Assembly (NCBI RefSeq): GCF_001411555.2
Contig: NC_049903.1
Location: 32,219,083 to 32,283,082 of the forward strand
Direction of reading: 5' to 3'
Length of the DNA: 64,000 bases
From: Juglans regia
Taxonomy: Eukaryota > Streptophyta > Magnoliopsida > Fagales > Juglandaceae
Positions 23,530-36,400 of this stretch are shown here, piece after piece. Every line of letters starts with the position of its first letter. Positions within the stretch are counted from its first letter, which is position 1. The notes beneath the pieces were generated by a model. That model saw nothing but the letters and a program-made list of their open reading frames with translations, was not told the DNA's origin and ran no database searches. A program made the position numbers and the translations under genes.

Positions 23530-25080
23530 GCCAGCATGAACTCAAAAGTACGGAAATTAAGATACGAGCTATGTAACTACTGCAATTAATACTTACCACT
23601 CATAAAATACAATTTTGTCAAACCCGATAATGATCTCTCGGGGGATTTTAACTCAACGTTCTCAACAAGGAGTCTATTATTTTATACTCTCTATGATAAC
23701 AAGCCCCAAAATCAAGAAGTAATTGAACAAATTACCTACGTACAAATTATAAATATCAGTGCAAAGATGCAGCAATCAGATTGGAATAGTTTCTACCTGT
23801 TAGCTAGGGCATCATTATTAAGTTCATGAACCATGGATCGACTAATAATCATACGCTTTCCAATAATTAAGTTGACATTGCCAAATTAATGATGGAATCA
23901 CACTACCAAGACTAATATATGTTGTACGTAGTGGGGAGTTAGCACCTTTGTCCTTAAAATCATCACCTAACGATTAATTAATACATGATCATCATTCATT
24001 TGTCTTTAGGAATCCATTTATTTAAGTATTGTTATTTGCCATTGTCTTTTGCTGCCTCCTCCCCAGGCTAAGGTCAGTAGATTTAGATCATTATATAATT
24101 TTCAACAATATCAAACAAAAACATATGAAGATTCATATAATCTTATCACCCATCTCTCTCTCTCTCTCTCTCTCTCTGTATGTGTTTTGTTGCAATTGGA
24201 AGTCGACCATGAGAGAACATGAAATGACTATATTCAGAAATTCAGCTTTTCAAAAAATATGATCACTTGGTGTCCTCAAAGGGTCAAAATGCACGCGTTG
24301 TATGAAAAATGTCCCTACACGTAGTATTCCCTTTCCCATATGTTAATTTCTTCACTTCCCAATTATCTACACATCCTACCCGTGACCCATGTGAGTAAAT
24401 TTCAGACCTTACGTACCCTCAAAAGTATCCCTATCCTTCGAAACAATTAACGTAAATAGTATTATGTTTTTGTCATATTATTTTTTATTTCTCTCTTTTC
24501 CTCTTTTACTTTCCCTATGCACATGCAATCCTTCCATGCATCCGCAGTTGTTGTCGGATAATCCACGAGTCCGCTACGCAAGAAGCCACCACTGAGCCAT
24601 AAGAGGGGTGATCCGATAAGATTATTGCACAAATATATACATGATCTTGTATTGATGTAGAGATATATATGTGAGGATGTTAGCCTCCGACTACATTAAT
24701 ATCTATATCTAATTCCTTGGTAGTGAGAACATCGTGTGAGATTCACTCGGCCTACCAAAATCTAATGCTGCTAAAAGTGCAGAGTCTTAATTTTCCTTCC
24801 TTCTTTCCTGCTTCTTTCCTTCCATGTCCTTTTCCTTTTAGTCTAGAAAGATCATCAGAAGATCATGGCAAGTGGCATTTAACTTTTTGATTTGGAATTA
24901 CTCGAGTGACAGGTGGGCCCAAGCAATCTCCCTCAGTCCTCAGTCCTCAGATGCATGAACATGGATACATGTACAATTGACTTTGTGTCTTTTCAGTATC
25001 CTAGCTGCATGCATACGAAATTCATGGTGAAAAGTAGGACTCCTATTGGTTTCATTCATTATAATCACATGAGCTCAAGG
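23530..25080. repeat. Copy 2 of the BAHD upstream region, gene absent
   Basis: Collinear with 13640-16085 (see that entry for anchors). It starts about 50 bp after the gypsy 3' LTR. The similarity fades at about the point where copy 1 approaches the TATA box, and no BAHD coding sequence follows. It holds a (CT)n run at about 24154-24177. Confidence 0.8.
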
Positions 25081-26149
25081 CCAAGTGGGTTCGGCTATAT
25101 ATCATGTGGACCAAAGTTTGTGAGTTTTAGGTCAGAAAAGTCTTTGGAATTTTGGGATGAGCAAAGTAATATTGTGATTTTAAAACCTTTTATGATCAGA
25201 GTATGTTGTTTCACAGTTTCACACAAGCGATCACCTGCGTAACCAAAGAGTGAATAGACTTGGAGGGTTCGATTGGACACTTCCGATGCCTAAATCAACC
25301 AACATTAGCATAACTTTTCCAACTAAAATATTGAGATTCGATTGTAATCATACCTGATCCCTATAAATAGAGTTTGGTGATTTCATCATATACTTTCAAA
25401 TAACTGTCCCGCTTGTTATTTGAAATTCAAGTCTTGAAAGATTTAGGGCTTATTTTATTTCTAACGAGCTGATCATCCTTTCACCCCAAGATACCTGAAT
25501 AGTTACGGATTTGACTTTATTCAGATTAGACTCGTCTGTGATTAGACCTGATAATCACTAGTTCACTTGAACATGCCATGACCCAAGCCCGGCCACAATA
25601 ATGCCCAGCGAGCCCTAAAGAGAGGATTAAGCCCTTTACAGAGTCTTTTGAGGTCAAGGGACTCATGAGGGAGCTTGAGCTAATTGCTGTATATCTGCTT
25701 GATCTCTTTCGTATGCAGCTAGATCTACATGCAGTAGATAGAAACAATATGCCATCTTCGGAGCAACTACGTACATGCATGTCTTTGACGGGGCCCATTT
25801 CTTTGACAAGATCATTGAACGTCAAAGAAGGCATGCAGCTAGCAGATGCATAAATAAATCCAGATCAGTGTCTTCTTTTAATTAATTTCCATTTCAAGAA
25901 TGTTTTATCACGTTGGAAAATGATTAGGGATCGAATTTTTAAGACTGTAAATATTTTATATTAAATAAATAAATAAATAAATTTATGGTCTGTTTCAAAA
26001 AATACATTTTTTAGTTTGAGAGCGTGCAGAACGTGCATGCCGGCCATAAATGATTATAATTAAGAGTACGTCATAATCAATCATGTTCAGATATTAACCC
26101 CTATAAAAGAGGTTCCTGGAGTAATACTCAAGGCCGATTGCCTTCAAAT

Positions 26150-26187
<38 letters not shown>

Positions 26188-26874
26188 TGAATTAAGTAGT
26201 TGTTTATTTATTTACCATGCAGCTTTGTATAATTCAGAAAACACTTCAATTTTTTCGAATCCTCTTTCTAAAATTAATTAATATTATATCTCTGTGATAC
26301 CAAAAGATTATAACTTATTTATCAACTAATTGATGATCTTTTGTTAACTTTAATAAACTTTGTTCGCATGACTATATATCTAATGAGTTTTGTTATGTAC
26401 AAGCAAGTTTGCGTACTAATCTGCGTATTAATGTTGTTGTCTTCATATTCTAAATTCAAATTAGCATTATTTTTAATAAAATCTACTTTCTGACCAATCA
26501 TATTGAATGAGTGCACGTATTAATGCGCAAAATCGCTTACAATTAAATTTTTTCATATCTAATCGTAGGACTGTCCGAATTAATTCTCATTTTATCTCTA
26601 ATTAACTATATATATATATATAATTATTTGTTTGTGGCGAATAAATAAATCAGCAGTACTTTGGTGCATGGGAGAGGGATGTAAAGAGATTTGAGATCCC
26701 GCGGCCAGTTTCGCCTTTATAATTAGATACGAAACAATATTAATATTTATTTTACTGAAAAGGGGCTCATCAAGGCGCATGGATAGATCAAATGCCCACT
26801 CAATAAAATTAAACCAGTACTTTGAGCTTCTTGTAGTAAAGTTTGCTTTCTCTTCTGCATGCGCGCGCTACATT

Positions 26875-26938
<64 letters not shown>

Positions 26939-27046
26939 GTACCGCGTGATTAACCCAATCCACTATAATGGCCGGTAGTAGTAATACTACCGCATCATAA
27001 GATATTTCTGAATGCATGAAATTATTTTATTTGCAAGTGGAGTACG
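25081..27046. other. Intergenic DNA, no gene recognised
   Basis: 25260-25850 has mixed base composition and short open frames on both strands that I cannot assign; it may be an old LTR or gene relic. From 25900 the sequence is AT-rich with a TA microsatellite at about 26146-26184. Confidence 0.35.
26875..26938. repeat. Symmetrical (TA)n(TG)n(TA)n microsatellite
   Basis: TA dinucleotides to about 26897, then TG to about 26917, then TA again to 26938. It is likely to be length-variable. Confidence 0.9.
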
Positions 27047-27184
27047 CACTACAAGAAAAATGGACTTTTGTGGCCATTTAATTGCGGCGAAAATGTTATT
27101 TGTGACCAAAACAGACTCATTTTGGCTATAAATAACCATTTCGCTGGAATTAAATGGCCACAAATAAGCAGTTTTCTTGTAGTG
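27047..27184. mobile_element. CACTA-type MITE, 138 bp (copy 2)
   Basis: The ends CACTACAAGAAAAA and TTTTCTTGTAGTG are almost perfect inverted repeats, flanked by ACG on both sides (27044-27046 and 27185-27187). The interior is a long imperfect palindrome with TTTGTGGCCATTTAATT near the left and its complement near the right. It is better preserved than the 11854-11991 copy. Confidence 0.92.
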
Positions 27185-28749
27185 ACGAAAAATATATATT
27201 TTATATTGTTGACATGATAAAATTTAATTCATAATAAAATTCTAATTAAATTTAAATAAGGTACTATAGAATATATTTATATAACATTAAAAATATAATA
27301 CAAATAATTAAATTTATATCTTCTCATCAACTTAAATTTTTTAGATAAATTTACACACACGACCTAATTATAAATATATATTTGTCATATGATAGTAGCT
27401 AGCTAGCTAGTTATAAGCTAAATAACTAAAAGTAAACGTGATGATACGTACTAGCTAGTGACAATCCGCGTCACCAAGCACATAAACTGATGATTTTCTT
27501 CTTTTTATCTCTGATTTTGCTTGAAAAGGGCAGTGAGTGATCAGGCAAGGACAAAGCAAATTCACATGCACATATGATCATCGTTTATTGGATATCTTTT
27601 TTAAGAAACTCTCAACCTTTTAATCATTCTGCTTCTTAATTATTCCCCCACTTTTGAGCAGATCATGCGCATGCATGATGATCTTTCTGATATATCTGAT
27701 CCGTACGTCCCGATCGAGATTTTCTATGTCCCATGATTTAGGCAGTATATAATATATATACTTTTTTGTTTAATTCTCAAGATGATGATCATGATAGATA
27801 ATGATCAGCGCATCATATTATATGCAGATAGAACAGAATCTTGCAATATGATACATATGACATGCATTAATTATGGGGCATGAAGGAATTTCTCCCATGA
27901 GTACGCGGTAGTACTTGTGAATTAATGCATGTTTTCCCAAATGTGAACAAAAACATGCCAAGGTCGCGCCGCTGAAATAAATATATATATGGGCATGCAT
28001 CCATGCACATCATCATGATGTCCTATTACATGCAAGCTAGTAATTAGTAGTACTTGATCTGCAAACGTGATTTTGTAGCAAAAAATGAGGTATATATATC
28101 CATCATCTGTGTCTCATGTGTACGTTCCACGTTTTAAAGACTAATATTAAATCAATTCATTTGGGTCAAACTTAATAATAACTGTATACATATGATAAGC
28201 ACTGGCCGGCCTTTCAAAGAAGCAGCAGCGTTTATGTTACAATATTAATTAATGTAATGGGATGTTTTATGATAATAATGAACTATATTATACGTACGTC
28301 CAGCTTGTAATACTCATGAAAGCATTTTTCGAATAAAGGATAAAGGGAGCAAAACTCATGATTATTCTTCTTTTTCTTTTTTTAATTTTCTTCCTCAATT
28401 TGTGAATATCAAGTTTTTTTTTTTTTTTTTTTTTCAATTTGGAAGCAGATGGAGTAGTACTACTACATGAGTTGCTAAAGATGGCGATCCGTCAAGTGAT
28501 TCTATGTATTTCCGGCCCTCTATTGGGTCTTTGAATCCTCATAGCTAGTGGGGATATATACCTTAAGCATGAGGCTCCTTCCCTTTGCGTTTAGAGCAAT
28601 AAATATTGAATTATAAGGATCTTAATTGACCATTTCTTATTTGGTAGGGAACGAAGAATATATTACCAATCTATTGTATAATGATTATTTTTAATCACAT
28701 GACGATTGGTCTTCCTCTTCCATTGTTCAATGCCACAATCTTAAGGATT
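27185..28749. other. Intergenic DNA, no gene recognised
   Basis: AT-rich with scattered GCATGCATG and a T run at 28414-28434. No coding, RNA gene or transposon end is supported. Confidence 0.4.
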
Positions 28750-30361
28750 ATTCCAATCTGTTTTTTCTTCAAAGTGGTGATCATCCTGAAGTGATTCTTG
28801 TCTCCCAGCCATTGAATGGAGGTAACTATCCCACAGGGAATCGATCCATGTCTTTGGCACTTATTGCCAAGAACAAACTCTATTTTTTTAATGGTGCTTT
28901 GCCACCACCCCTGACACAGATTCGATGTATAATGCATGGATCTGATGCAATACTATTGTTTTGTCGTGGTTGCTCAACGTTTTGTTGAAGGAAATCGCTG
29001 CTTCAATCATCTACACCAACTCTGTTGAGGAGATGTGGAATGATTAGAATGAGAGATTTGCTCAAAGCAATCGACCTTGTATTTTCCAAATCTAGAGAGT
29101 TGTTGCCTCCCTGACTTAAGAAAACTCATCTGTAAGTTCTTACTTTACACGCTTGGAAAGTTACTGGGAAGAGATGGTTCATTCCCGTCCTATGCCTCCA
29201 TGTTCGTGTGTTGTTGTCAAGAAGATTGTTGATTTTCAACAAGAAGATTATGTCATGTAGTTCTTACTTTCATATTTGTAAGATATGACTCATTTACGGA
29301 GTTAGATCTTACTTTCTAATTTGTTTCCCCCAATCAATAAGGTTTTTTTCTCTCATTATTCAAGAAGAAAAACATAGAGAAATTGCTTCATATTCTTTAT
29401 CTTCAAATGAAGCTATTACCATGTTGACTAATCTTGATTCTAGTAATTATATGAATGATTCTACTGGATCAAGAAATGGCAAGAACTCTACTACTTGAAA
29501 GGAACGTCCTTACTATACACATTGTGGCTTATCAAGTCATACGATTGATAAGTGTTACAAAATTCATGGGTATCTACTGAATATAAAGCCAAACCTTGGA
29601 ACCCTACTGTTAATTAGGCCACTGCTAGCCAACCTATTTCAAATTCGGTTTTAACTCCAAATTTTCCATTTTCTCAAGAGTGATGCCAACAGCTCCTTAC
29701 ATTCCTTCAAAATCAACCTAACATTTCTTCTGTGAATCAAGTAGGTACAATATTGCCCAATCCTTCATCTGCACCCTTTATTCCTTCATTTTCAAGTATT
29801 TCCATTACTGCCTCTTCAATATTTTTCAATGTTGATGCAAATATCATTCACCCACAATCTTGGATTCTTGATTCTGGAGCAACCGGTCATATGATTGGTT
29901 CTCTATCCCTTTTTTCTTCCATAAAATCATCTCTCAACATCTCTGTGAAGTTACCTAATGGGTCTTATACTCAAGTGACAGATATTGGGACGGATAGACT
30001 CTCTGATTCTTTAGTTCTAACTGATGTTCTGTATGTTCAAGCCTTTACATTCAATCTCATTTCAGTTAGCAAATTAACTTCACAACTATCATGTTTCTTG
30101 TCATTCTTACATGATTTCTATTATATTCAGGACCTCTTCAATTGGAGGACGATTGGAGTAGCCAAGCATTCACAAGGATTATACCATCTACTGCAAGTTT
30201 CAGACACTTCTGTTTCTTGTAACTCAGTTTCATTTACTTACTATAATTCTGTTAAAAAAAATTCTCGCATATGGCATTATTGCCTTGGACATATTTATGA
30301 TTCTAGATTCCATGACGAACCGCTGATTGAAAAATCTCTCATATTTTTCTTGGGAGATTGA
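28750..30361 (+). pseudogene. Ty1/copia gag-protease remnant
   Basis: At about 28768-28905 the translation matches the copia gag N-terminal domain (H-P-E-V-I-L-V-S-Q-P-L-N-G-G-N-Y, then S-M-S-L-A-L-I-A-K-N-K-L). At about 29500-29580 a zinc-knuckle-like C-G-L-S-S-H-T-I-D-K-C-Y-K-I-H-G-Y appears right after an in-frame stop. The open frame 29732-30361 (209 residues) has the aspartic protease site W-I-L-D-S-G-A-T and a start of the gag-pre-integrase domain ending in W-H-Y-C-L-G-H. Integrase, RT and RNase H are absent, and LTRs were not identified. Several stops separate the pieces, so it is a dead 5' fragment. Confidence 0.85.
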
Positions 30362-31739
30362 TGTTTCTAGCTTTTTCATTTATTTTTGAATTAGGCAACC
30401 TTCTTGTGTGTTTATTACTCGCTCTTACATCTTGTAAGGGGTCTAGAGATCTCTCAAGTATTGATTGGATCATGCCCCTTTTTAGGGTTTTGTTGACCAA
30501 AAATGACTCCTGCACATATATATAGAGAGAGAGAAATTCTTCTCATCAGCCGGTTTATCTAATTTACACTCCATACCTGATGTGTCAAACCGGGTTCACA
30601 AACAAATGAACTAACTCTTCTTTCTCGCCCCAACATCTTCCCTTTCACGTCTTCCTCCCCAATGGGGCTTGTCTCCTCTTCTTCATGAATCTTATGTGCC
30701 TTCGCCCCTAGTCTACCTGAGACTTCATGATCAGCCGCTTCTCTCTGTGAAACCAATGTGAGCCAAAATCCCAAAATCAGCCTCTGCCCCAAAATCCCGA
30801 AATCAGTCAAATGTGTGCAGCTCCTTCCTCCCCACAGCTTTGGCCTCTCGTGCTATACTTAAGATTGGGTTGTAAAAATAAATATGAAAAAATGATTCAT
30901 GCAGTGGAAGCAACCTATGTACTTATTTGGTAACTTGTCGCAATGTGAGATTCTACCAAATTCCAGGAGCCTTGAAAAACTTGTGACCTATTACTTTGAC
31001 AAGTTTGCCTGCTGGTCACATTGCAAGTGGTTTGACTTATCTGACTTGAACTACAAGTTGTAACGATGTTATCTTTATGCAGGATAGATTTGGGAGACGT
31101 TGGCTCTGGTGCCAATATTTGTGTTCAACTGCTTGAAGAAAAAATGTTTCATAATTATCTTTCTTTAGCTGATCATAATATCTTCCCTTAAAGCCCATGA
31201 AGTGCAATAGAATTGGGTGATAAGAGTTTGGTGGAGTAGCAGCTAGCTTTAGAAATGTTTTTATATATAGCAGATTGATTTATCTCTATTCTGATCATAA
31301 GGGAAACAAGTCAAAAGCCCATTTGGGGTTCTGCTTTTTTTTCCCCCTTAAAAAAGTTTAAAATTTTAGGGATGGAAGTTGGGAAAGAAGGTTCTTGTTA
31401 CAAATGGAGGATTTGTTTTCCCTTAATTTTAGCTTCTAACTTAATTGGTAGAATTCATTACGATGGAATATAGATCCTCCAGTTAAATCCAAACTTTGGC
31501 TTCTGATTTGAGTAAGGAATCAAAAAAGGAATGGATTCACACAAACAAAAACACAGATTCTCATAAGCACAGGAGATCGACAGAGAAACACAGCAGATCG
31601 ACTGAGCAACAGTGAAGAAGAAACAGTGAAGAAATACCTGTAGATTTCTGAAACCAAAACGCACGTTTCATTCAGGCAAGGAGAAAAAAAAAGTGCCACA
31701 TGACTCATGAGGTGTGTGGTGTTAGTAAAAAGTGGCTTA
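30362..31739. other. Intergenic DNA, no gene recognised
   Basis: Mixed base composition with short open frames on the minus strand (30559-30810, 31458-31708), none with a recognisable motif. A few GA repeats lie at 30523-30534. Confidence 0.35.
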
Positions 31740-32296
31740 GAGCACTCTCATTGGATTAGCTAAAGTTAAAGTACATTTTTTATGAATGTAAGATGAATTT
31801 AATATTTAGCTATTACATTCACATAAGTTTCTACATTAGAATAGCCATTTTTTCATTATATGATAATAAAATAATATAAGATGAATTTAACTTTGACTAT
31901 TCACATCAAATCTCTACATTGGATTATCCATTTATTCATTATATAATAATGAGTAATTAATTTAATTTTTTTAATTATGAATTTATTTTATTTTATTATA
32001 TTTTACTATTCATAATATTATATATTAATTAGTAATTGTATTCTAATTATATTTTTTCAATTGTCATTTAAAATAGAGAGAGAAATAATTGATATTAAAA
32101 GGAGAGAGAAAAAAAAAAGAATATAAAATAGATTTGATGAATGAATAGTTCCTTTCAAATTTAGAAATTATTTTAGATATTATTGTAGCTATATTCCAAA
32201 TATTTAAAATATAGTTATTTCAATGTGAGCTATTTTATGACTTAATAGTTAAATTCTCATTAAATTTAACTTTTAACTAATTTAATAAGAATGCTC
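31740..32296. mobile_element. MITE with GAGCA(C/T)TCT ends, about 557 bp
   Basis: The left end GAGCACTCTCATTGGATTAG and the reverse complement of the right end (GAGCATTCTTATTAAATTAG) are imperfect inverted repeats. TA flanks both sides. The internal sequence is AT-rich, with two similar GTAAGATGAATTTAA/ATAAGATGAATTTAA blocks (31788, 31877). The superfamily is uncertain; the short TA flank could be coincidence in AT-rich DNA. Confidence 0.6.
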
Positions 32297-32790
32297 TATA
32301 TAGAAGAAACGTATTACTGCGTGGTAGTAGCTTGCTTGTGCCTGTAGGTTATTTGTTGGATCACTTCCTTCTCAAAGAGCAACAGATTGACCTGTGAGCC
32401 CTTAACTCTAATGGGTCGAGCCTTCCTTCCAAGTCAGGACCTTTTTTTGGGTACTATTCAGTATCTGTTTGTGCTTATGCCTTTTTATCTTTTAATGGAA
32501 TTTGGACATGAACCTCGCCATCACTATTGGAAGGTTGAGATTTATCCTCGCCATCACAGACAAATCTCTAAACTATTTCAAAAGGATCTTTGGATAGAAT
32601 GTAGATCTCTTCGTTCAAGTGATTACTTTAATCCATTTACGTAATCTTGAGAAAAAAATCTATACATATTGACCTAAAGTGTTCAAAATTCCATTACTAT
32701 TTTGTCCAATGCAAGAGAGGCAACCATGAACAACTTATTACATTTTGTTGGAGTTTCAGAACGGATGCTCCAGTTAAATTCAAGCGAAGA

Positions 32791-32821
<31 letters not shown>

Positions 32822-33448
32822 AAAGAAAAGGAAAATGTTTTAGCTACAAAAGGATTATACAAAAATAAACCAACAAACTGATGTAGATTGATGTGATTCG
32901 TCGAATTGTAAAATTACTTTTATTATAAAATAAATTTAATGGATTCTATGATACCACATCAGTCTGTGAGTTTACTTTATCTAATCTATGTGTCTATAAC
33001 AATTCTCGATTGGTTGAATGCCTACCTCAAGGAAGTTGAGAATGGCCTAAAGCATCCACATGAACTCATGCAAACATAGGAAATATCTAGGCCTGTGAAG
33101 TAAGAGGCCAAGTTATAATTCTCTCTTTGTTAACAACATATGTACACATGAGAAAGCATAGCCATCTATTTGAAACAAGCGAAAATGTCAGAGGACGACC
33201 ACAAGGAACGCTGAAGCTGAAAAGCTTTGCCTTGTTATATAGCATCAAATCGACATCTAAGTCGATCATGCCATAAAATACAACAGATTTGACCACACAG
33301 AATGGTCCAGTATATACAACAAATGAATGTCTGGCAATCAATCACACGTACATCCCATCCCATCCCATCCCATAAGGGCTCCTCTGCAGTCCAAGAGCAA
33401 AGGTGGCAAAAACCAGTAATGAAAACCCCCAAGAAATTTTTGCATCAC
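32297..33448. other. Intergenic DNA including SQD2 3' flank
   Basis: The SQD2 3' UTR should occupy roughly the last 200-300 bp on the right. A TA microsatellite lies at about 32790-32818. The short + strand frames at 32387-32868 have no recognisable motif. A CATCC run is present at 33353-33372. Confidence 0.4.
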
Positions 33449-36400
33449 TTATATAACTTCTGGGGAAGGGAAAAGGCGTTTTGCCAGCCATTGAAGAGGT
33501 CTCAATAGTTGCGCTCTCTTCTTGCGCCAGAACCAGATGGCAGCATTGTACTGTTCATTTCGTATCTTTCGGGTGGCTGCCCTCCAATCATACTTCTCCA
33601 TTTCTTCACGCGCAGCTTTCCCCATGGTTTCTCTCAACTCTTGGTTGTGCAACAAAGTACTCAATTTGCCCACGCAGTCATCAAGATCACCAGGATTGAA
33701 CATAAAACCAGTTTTGCCCTCCTGGTCTGGAGGGATTATATCTAGAACTCCCCCAGCACGAACTCCCACCACAGGAATTCCTGAAGACATGGCCTCTAAA
33801 ACAACTAGCCCGAGTGTCTCAGATTCTGAAGGCATAACAAAAACATCTCCACTGGCATACGCCTGCGAAAGCTCTTCACCTCCAAGCATCCCCGTAAATA
33901 CTGCAGGCATGCCAGTAAACAAATTTTCCAGCTCCTCTCTGCCAAGAAAGAATGTTTATTTTGACAATCAATGCAGGTGGTGTGTAGTCATGATAGAGAT
34001 AGAAATTGACATAGGACTACTGATATTGTACTACGGTGGCCTTCAACTACATTACGAAATTAAGAAACCCATGATGTGTCAGAGTACAGTACCTATATGG
34101 ACCATCTCCAATGAAAGCAATTCGTGCTTCTGGAAGCCTGTCCATAACCCTGTTAAACATGTGTTTCAAAATGTCAAGAGTTGCATTCTCCCCCTGGGGG
34201 GGGGGATCATGTCAAACGTTACAAAAATAAAGGACAGCATGATTGAAACTTCAACTATGACAGCCCAAATTCCAGAAATTGTAAGACTATCCCTCCCTGA
34301 GCTATATTTGAGCATTACCTCTTGAGGAAATCCAAACTTTTCTCAACTCCAAGTCGTCCAACATGAACTATCAATGGTTTCTCGGGTTCACCATCACTGC
34401 ATAGGAGATAAATGTATATCATTAAAGTGAAACTCCTAGGACATCGGAATGAAAAGACAGAATAAACAAAGGATGAGAGGATTGCCTTACCTTAGTCTTA
34501 CTCGCATCTCATGTGAGCGGAAACGGGGGTTGAAGCTTTCAGAATCAACACCCTTGTTCCAAAGACGAATCTTGTTAGCTGGAAACAAGCAATGTAAGAA
34601 AGCAAGTCAGAATAGGATACGGCGGCATGGGCCCGGATACAAGGTGTGACACTAGCACAAATGGCACCTAGTGGGTCTACTATGCTTAGGGAGAAAAAAA
34701 AAAGAAATCTAAAAAATGGAAAGCACACAGAAAAAGAGTTAGATGCATAACTTAATATATCAAACAGGTATGATTAAGGCCAATTACATAATGTAATTTA
34801 ACAATATACTTGTAGGTTTATAGTTTATACTCACCTGCTGTCACACTAGCTGCTTCAAGATCCCTACCAATCGCAGCGGAGGGCACCAGTGTAAGATCAG
34901 CTGCTCTGTGTAGGAATTCTGAAATTGAAAGGCCAAAAGGTTAACTCAATTTCCTGGCATCAATGGTTAAAAAGAAAGCAAGGAAACAAAATGTTCACTT
35001 ACTTATAATCAACCACATGGGTTTCACCAGCCAACTGAAAGTGTATCTTGGAATGTAACTGGAAATTAAAACAAGAATCAGCCTTCCCTACAGTGCTAAT
35101 TGACATATCTTAAATTAAGCATTATATTAGAGAAAAAGTTCACTCTTTGGATTAGGAACACTACTATAGTTTATAAGAGAAGCAGCAAATGGCCATGAAT
35201 TTGTGGGTGCTCCACTCATTTAATAATGAGAAGTTGATTGCAATTGCACATGCAAACAAAATGGTAAAGCCAAGAACAAAACTCACACTGGCACATGAGT
35301 GTGATAAGACATCACTATGGGGACACATAATAGTTTTGCAATCGCAAGAGCTCCGAAAACCTGCAATAAAGTCAATGAGTGCCACTTTGAGGAAAAATCA
35401 ATATTCTTCTCTTTAATACCTCCAAAATGACCTACTGCCCCCTCCCCCCTGCGGGGTGGAAAAAGAAAGAAGAGGAGAAAAGGAAAGAATCAAAATTTCT
35501 ACCAACTAACAGAAACAAGAAGCATTTGAAAACTTACCATTATCCCAGGTGATGAAGCATGTATTATGTCAGGCTTAAATCGGGCAACCTCTGAAATTAT
35601 TCTAGGACTAAGTGCCAGGGAGAGTGGCACTTTCTGATACCAGGGGCAGGGAAAGCTGGAAAAATGATAATAAGCAAATCAGAAGGTTAGGCAGAAAACC
35701 AAAGTTTTCACACCTAGGCCCTTATTCAAAATCAAAACATACAAACTTTGCAGCTATGTAGATCAAATAATTCATCCAAAGGTGGACTGCACAAATGGTA
35801 GAAATAAACTAAATGCTTCCTTGATGGAAAAATGTGCAAGAAAGATGAGTAGGAATGTGATGAAACCTAGAATAAGGAACAAATTTTTAGTTAGCAAAAG
35901 GTGACCTATTGATAACCCTGACCCACTATAGACCGCCGAGCATATGTAAATATCTTGGATGCAGGTATAGATGAGTGACTTGATTTATGATAAAGCATGA
36001 AAAAGACAAACGGAACAATATTTGAAACACAAGAAACTAAGTTCGGATAAAACATTACATTGCCAGGGACTAAGAAATGGCTAGCTGAAAAAGATTCATG
36101 AAAAGGTTTTTCTGTAGTATCTAGGTCTACTGTATCTTTTGTTATCCTTGGTAAAATCTAGAACTTGATTAACAAAAACATTGAAATGTGTGGCCAAGGG
36201 GAAACCCACAGCAGAGTCAAATATTTTTTTTTTTTTTTGGGGTGGGGCTCAAACAATAACACTATCTTAAAAAAGATAAAGCCGGCACAAATACCTTCAT
36301 TAAAAATAAAAATAAAAAACAGAAAAATTTTAAAAAGAAGAAGAAAAATGCTTCTCATTTCGTTTGGTGGCCAACTGTCAATTTCTTTTATTGTTTTTTC

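Noticed and set aside
25526..25853. Overlapping 102- and 62-codon frames on opposite strands
   Set aside because: Neither has a recognisable motif or splice-supported extension; left as unassigned intergenic DNA.
33522..34325. A 267-codon open frame on the plus strand
   Set aside because: It is antisense to SQD2 exons 10 and 11 and the intron between them; the minus-strand reading is a well-conserved enzyme.
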